Positions 4,998 through 8,558 of a stretch of 8,558 nt of DNA are shown piece by piece (position 1 is the first letter of the stretch; each line of letters starts with the position of its first letter). Under the pieces are notes generated by a model that saw nothing but the letters and a program-made list of their open reading frames with translations, was not told the origin of the DNA and ran no database searches. Position numbers and translations under genes: made by a program. This DNA comes from Nitrospirota bacterium (GTDB taxonomy: Bacteria; Nitrospirota; Thermodesulfovibrionia; Thermodesulfovibrionales; JdFR-85): contig QIJG01000138.1 of the NCBI GenBank assembly GCA_003232715.1, positions 1 to 8,558 on the forward strand. Direction: 5' to 3'.

Positions 4998-7670
4998 TTA
5001 AAGGCTGAGTTTAAATAAATCCAATATCTTTTCATTATCCATTTCCGTAATCCAGTTTTCGTTTGAACTCCGGAGCACATTTTCGGACAAGGCGCTCTTT
5101 TCTTCCAGCATCATATCGATTTTCTCTTCCACAGTCCCCTTTGTTATAAACTTGTGAACGATCACTTTTTTTGTCTGCCCGATACGAAAAACCCTGTCTG
5201 TTGCCTGGTTCTCAACTGCGGGGTTCCACCACCTGTCAAAGTGGATAACGTGATTGGCTTCCGTCAGGTTAAGCCCTACACCACCGGCCTTCACTGACAG
5301 GATAAAGAAAGGAACATATTCCCTGCTTTGAAACCGTTCGATAATCTTTTTTCTCCGACTGACAGGGATGCTGCCGTGTAAAATTAATCCTTCCCGGTTA
5401 AAGATGGTTTGCAGAAAATCATGAAGCGCAGTGGTGATCTCCTTAAATTGTGTGAAGATCAGGACCTTCTCCCTCTTTTCGAATATGGTCTCGCAAAGAT
5501 CCCTTAATCGCAGGAATTTTCCGCTGTCCTGTTCATTATAGTCCTTGTTGTCAAGATACTGCCCGGGGTGGTTACATATCTGTTTAAACTTCATGAGTGA
5601 CGACAGTATTATGCCTTTACGTTGTATGCCCTCTGATTCCTCCAGCGCTTTGCCGATATCATCAACTAATTTTTTATATAAAAGAATCTGCTTCTTGCTT
5701 AAATCTGAATAGGTCTTCATTTCTATCTTGTCGGGCAGGTCAGAGATAATGGATTTATCGGTCTTCAGGCGTCTGAGGAGATAGGGGCTGATGACATCTT
5801 TCAAGCGACCGTATTTATCGGGATGGTCACTCAGCCCTTTTGTGTATTGTGCAAATTCGCGTATATTGCCCAACAAACCGGGATTGATAAAATCATACAG
5901 GGACCAGAGGTCGGACAGCCTGTTTTCTATGGGTGTTCCGGTAAGAATAATCCGGTTAAAGGATTTCAATTGCTTAACCGCCCTGCTCTGCTTTGTGCCG
6001 GGATTCTTTATGGCCTGGGCCTCGTCCAGGATGACATAATACCAATCGGAAGATTTTAAGGAGTCATATTTCTGGATGAGGGCATAGGTCGTAATTACAA
6101 GATCGTACTTATTACCGAAAGTATCCTCTTTAAGTATTCTCCTGCTTTCGGGATTAACCCCGGGATGAGCAATAAGGAATTTTAAAGACGGAGCAAAGCG
6201 CTTGATCTCATTTTGCCAGTTTGACAACAAGGAGGCTGGAACGATGAGCAGACTGCAGCCGGCCTTGTTTTTCTTCAATAACGTTAAGAACGCAAGGACC
6301 TGAATGGTCTTACCCAATCCCATGTCATCGGCCAGACAGGCCCCGAACCGGAGAAAATGCAGGAAATGCAGCCAGTTCAGACCCTCTTGCTGGTACCCCC
6401 GCAGAACACCCTTAAACTCTTTACCGGGGCGGACGGATTTGATCATCTCAGGCTGCCGCAACTTTTCAATTACAGAGGCAAGCCACTCTCCGTTTGAAAC
6501 TTCTACAAGGCTGTTTCCCGGGGGATCGTCAAAGAGGATCCCGGCCCCCATCTGCATACTCATGACATCTCTGAGCGTCAAACCTTCGGATTCAGCCTGT
6601 TTGGCCTGTTCAAAGACCTTGAGGAGCTGATTAAGTTTATTGGGATCCACCTCAACCCATTTTCCCTTGATGTAGGCCATGCCCTCGGACTCAGCAAGAA
6701 TCCTGCGTACTTCTTCCTCACTGATAACCACATCCCCAAGGAGTAATTGTGCGTTAAAATTTAAGACAGAATCCATACCGAGATGAGAGGGAGAGGCATT
6801 GCCGACCGTTATATTGACACTGAGAGGGGTCCCCCTCCCTTTCCACCAGTTTGGGATCCGGCATAAAACCCCGCAGCTTTCATAAAAGGCAATCTCCTTG
6901 AGGAATTGAAACGCTTCCTTTGAAGACCAGGACAGGGGATGAAAAATCTCTCCGGAATCCAGCAGCCCGGCGACGAGACGGCTTTCCCTGGCGACTAAAT
7001 GGACAGTGGCAAGAAGATCCAGGAGTTTCCGGTTGTATTGACCGGATTCAGCCTGGCCATACTCCTGTAAAGCGTATCTGAGCGGGAGGTGTTTGGATTT
7101 CCCCTTTTTATTAAGGTCCGTTGAGTATGTTGCAAGAAAGGCAAAGGGGAATTCCTCACTTTCTTTGTTTTCCACAAGATGGAAATAGACCCGGCCGACA
7201 AGATGGATATCAGGGCTGTAATTTTTGATGAAACTCTCGACTGAACCTTTATGTTTTTTTATTTCCTCTTGAACCCTGGAGTTTAATCCTGTCCATAATG
7301 CCTTGAGAATATCCTCATTAAGGTATTCCCCGCCGGTCATGAACGGGGCTCTGCTCAGGGTCTCTATTACTTCATTCTTTTTAAGGGGAACAATGACCTT
7401 GTTGCGGATAAGTTCAAGGTCAGGGGTATGGCTGAACTTTTGAGCAAAGAGATGAGAAAAGTCTCTCAGAAAGCCAAGCGAAGGAGATAATAGCACTGTC
7501 TGGTCGCAAAAGCCCAGAAAGAGCATGCAGGAGGAAGGGTCCTCCTGAAACCGTTTAAAGATTTCCTTTTGTAATATGCGTGTACTTTTATTGATTTTAT
7601 CCCGGGACACAACCCATTCCATCTGGATTGTGCCATTAGGCAGGATAACAGCAACGAGTTCCTGATCCAT
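4998..7670 (-). CDS. SNF2-family DEAD/DEAH-type ATPase (bacterial SWI2/SNF2, RapA/HepA-like core)
   Basis: 890 residues, complete. The ATG at 7668-7670 is the first start after an in-frame stop; no good Shine-Dalgarno precedes it. The N-terminal 250 residues are family-specific. About 255-400 matches the bacterial SNF2-associated domain (IPNWWKGRG, LGDVVISEEE, GKWVEVDP). The motor follows with all motifs: Walker A DDMGLGKT (448-455), Walker B DEAQ (549-552), LTGTP (576-580), then RecA-like domain 2 with LIFTQF (737-742), KAGGVGLNL (794-802) and the arginine-finger motif ATDRVFRIGQ (Arg826, Arg829). SNF2 enzymes use ATP to translocate on double-stranded nucleic acid and remodel bound proteins; they generally do not unwind strands. 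The SWIM gene downstream is its likely partner. No methyltransferase, nuclease or DISARM gene is nearby, so a restriction role has no support here. A promoter and palindromic site lie upstream. Confidence 0.95.
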   Translation of the reverse strand: MDQELVAVILPNGTIQMEWVVSRDKINKSTRILQKEIFKRFQEDPSSCMLFLGFCDQTVLLSPSLGFLRDFSHLFAQKFSHTPDLELIRNKVIVPLKKNEVIETLSRAPFMTGGEYLNEDILKALWTGLNSRVQEEIKKHKGSVESFIKNYSPDIHLVGRVYFHLVENKESEEFPFAFLATYSTDLNKKGKSKHLPLRYALQEYGQAESGQYNRKLLDLLATVHLVARESRLVAGLLDSGEIFHPLSWSSKEAFQFLKEIAFYESCGVLCRIPNWWKGRGTPLSVNITVGNASPSHLGMDSVLNFNAQLLLGDVVISEEEVRRILAESEGMAYIKGKWVEVDPNKLNQLLKVFEQAKQAESEGLTLRDVMSMQMGAGILFDDPPGNSLVEVSNGEWLASVIEKLRQPEMIKSVRPGKEFKGVLRGYQQEGLNWLHFLHFLRFGACLADDMGLGKTIQVLAFLTLLKKNKAGCSLLIVPASLLSNWQNEIKRFAPSLKFLIAHPGVNPESRRILKEDTFGNKYDLVITTYALIQKYDSLKSSDWYYVILDEAQAIKNPGTKQSRAVKQLKSFNRIILTGTPIENRLSDLWSLYDFINPGLLGNIREFAQYTKGLSDHPDKYGRLKDVISPYLLRRLKTDKSIISDLPDKIEMKTYSDLSKKQILLYKKLVDDIGKALEESEGIQRKGIILSSLMKFKQICNHPGQYLDNKDYNEQDSGKFLRLRDLCETIFEKREKVLIFTQFKEITTALHDFLQTIFNREGLILHGSIPVSRRKKIIERFQSREYVPFFILSVKAGGVGLNLTEANHVIHFDRWWNPAVENQATDRVFRIGQTKKVIVHKFITKGTVEEKIDMMLEEKSALSENVLRSSNENWITEMDNEKILDLFKLSL

Positions 7671-7744
7671 AGTGTAGCCATATTGTTAATTTGATTTTAT
7701 TCTATAATTGGTGCTCGCCATTTCTTATCTTTGCTGCTCTTGCA

Positions 7745-7787
7745 ATTATACTGTATATATTACTACAGGTCCTTCTATAATTGTCAA
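7745..7787 (-). promoter_or_regulatory. Candidate promoter region of the SNF2 gene
   Basis: Reading the minus strand, a perfect TTGACA (7787-7782) is followed 17-19 bases later by weak -10 candidates (AGTAAT or TAATAT). A perfect TATAAT (7750-7745) lies 31 bases from TTGACA, too far to pair with it, and may belong to an overlapping promoter with a poor -35. Either would give a leader of roughly 65-85 bases before the SNF2 start. Confidence 0.4.
7751..7768. promoter_or_regulatory. Palindromic operator candidate in the SNF2 promoter
   Basis: CTGTA (7751-7755) and TACAG (7764-7768) form a dyad with an AT-rich centre. It resembles the gammaproteobacterial LexA box, CTGT-N8-ACAG, but the half-sites are ten bases apart instead of eight. 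It covers the expected -10 region, where a bound repressor would block transcription. No regulator gene is present in the window. Confidence 0.3.
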
Positions 7788-7814
7788 ATAACGGGATGCG
7801 ATAATCATACTTTT

Positions 7815-8558
7815 TCAGATTTGGTTTTCTTTACCAGGGTTGCCGGAAATGCCTCCGTTAAAATAGGGACATTTAATTTCTCTGCAACCATGGGGATGTT
7901 TATTACTGTAAGTACAATGTATCTTTCCGCTCGAAGGCAATTCAATCCCGGCGTTTTTCCTGAGATACCTCACAGCCGTCTCAAGGGAAGTCCTCACATA
8001 CGCCTTGCAACAACTCGGCCCTGTAATATCCGTGATTGCCCTTGTAACTCTTGTTACCGCCTCCATTGTTATCCTCTGCTCTTCATCCCTGCCGCACCTT
8101 GAACCGGTAAGCACTGCAAAACATGCCCCGACGGCAGGGGCAATACCACATATACCCGTTAGACCGCAATACCCGCCATGTGCCTGCTTTCTTGTCCGTT
8201 CAAATATCTCCTTTATGTCATCATTGGTAATCTCCCCTTGCCGCCATTTACAAATAAGGGGATTCATATTTTTGATTGCCGCCATGAGCGCCCCGCCCGC
8301 AATATATGCATGCTGGCAGCCAAGCATGGGGAGTCCTGAAAAGCTCATTACCAGCTCCGATATCTCGAAGGGGTTTGATGACATAGTTGTGAAGATGGTA
8401 TTTTCAATGATCCGCATTGCATCCTGGTTATGACAAGTATCACAGATGTAGTGACCCTGGGGACACAAGATATGTCCCTGATCAATCCTGCCGCAATAGA
8501 CACATTTCACTTCCTCAACCCTGACCCGATATACAAGCAACTCCCCACAGACCATACA
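7815..8558 (-). CDS. Cysteine-rich DUF5714-type protein, 5' end outside window
   Basis: At least 247 residues; the stop is at 7815-7817. The frame stays open through the window edge. The codon before the first in-window ATG (8553-8555) is TGT, which would complete a Cys-x-x-Cys pair (CMVCGE) matched by CVYCG about 17 residues on, as in a zinc ribbon. The true start is therefore probably beyond the window. Then come CPQGHYICDTCH, a helical middle, GGYCGLTGICGIAPAVGA, GSRCGR, GPSCCKAYV and a C-terminal cluster HCTYSNKHPHGCREIKCPYF. This order matches my memory of the DUF5714 family, which is common in anaerobic bacteria and archaea and has no established function. The conserved cysteines suggest zinc or iron-sulfur binding (inference). 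The SNF2 gene starts 144 bases downstream with its own probable promoter. Confidence 0.75.
   Translation of the reverse strand, partial: CMVCGELLVYRVRVEEVKCVYCGRIDQGHILCPQGHYICDTCHNQDAMRIIENTIFTTMSSNPFEISELVMSFSGLPMLGCQHAYIAGGALMAAIKNMNPLICKWRQGEITNDDIKEIFERTRKQAHGGYCGLTGICGIAPAVGACFAVLTGSRCGRDEEQRITMEAVTRVTRAITDITGPSCCKAYVRTSLETAVRYLRKNAGIELPSSGKIHCTYSNKHPHGCREIKCPYFNGGISGNPGKENQI

Noticed and set aside
4998..7670. DISARM or restriction-associated SNF2 helicase
   Set aside because: No methyltransferase, PLD nuclease, DUF1998 or other defence gene is in the window, and the SWIM pairing is typical of a different SNF2 group.
7751..7768. Canonical LexA/SOS box
   Set aside because: The half-sites are ten bases apart instead of eight, so a standard gammaproteobacterial LexA would not be expected to bind; kept only as an operator candidate.

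Overview
The window reads as chromosomal DNA from a free-living, Gram-negative-type bacterium with moderate GC. The evidence is a periplasmic Do-family (HtrA/DegP-like) protease, a deltaproteobacterial/Nitrospirota-style bacterial dGTPase homologue, and small palindromic repeats between genes. The exact phylum is a guess; Nitrospirota or Desulfobacterota would fit. There are no phage or plasmid genes, CRISPR arrays or complete transposases.

Layout. Positions 1-291 hold no recognisable gene. A promoter (about 292-319) drives tRNA-Leu(GAG) at 330-414. Only eight bases later begins a dGTPase-like HD-domain gene (423-1441), which is broken by an apparent out-of-frame deletion of about 34 bases that removes the last metal-binding Asp. 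An intact Do-family serine protease with two PDZ domains follows (1520-2983) and ends in a strong hairpin terminator. Everything after that is on the minus strand. In transcription order it is: a cysteine-rich DUF5714-type protein whose 5' end lies beyond the window (7815-8558), an 890-residue SNF2-family ATPase (4998-7670), a SWIM zinc-finger protein with a histone-H1-like basic tail (3964-4833), and a flavodoxin-like/FMN-reductase-family gene (3128-3713) that is also frameshifted by an apparent short deletion.

Two small palindromic elements bracket the SWIM gene. One (3813-3958) is a pair of perfect 26-base inverted repeats around a 94-base spacer. The other (about 4861-4990) has imperfect terminal inverted repeats, a possible TTATTA target duplication, and an internal hairpin plus T-run that looks like a terminator for the SNF2 gene. 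Both look like non-autonomous mobile elements.

Functionally, the SNF2 ATPase and SWIM protein are the most coherent unit. Such pairs recur in bacteria and are presumed to act together on DNA-protein or RNA-protein complexes, but their role is not established. The most unusual points are the basic, repeat-built tail of the SWIM protein, a LexA-like but wrongly spaced dyad in the SNF2 promoter region, and two nearby genes each disabled by a small non-triplet deletion at a conserved motif.
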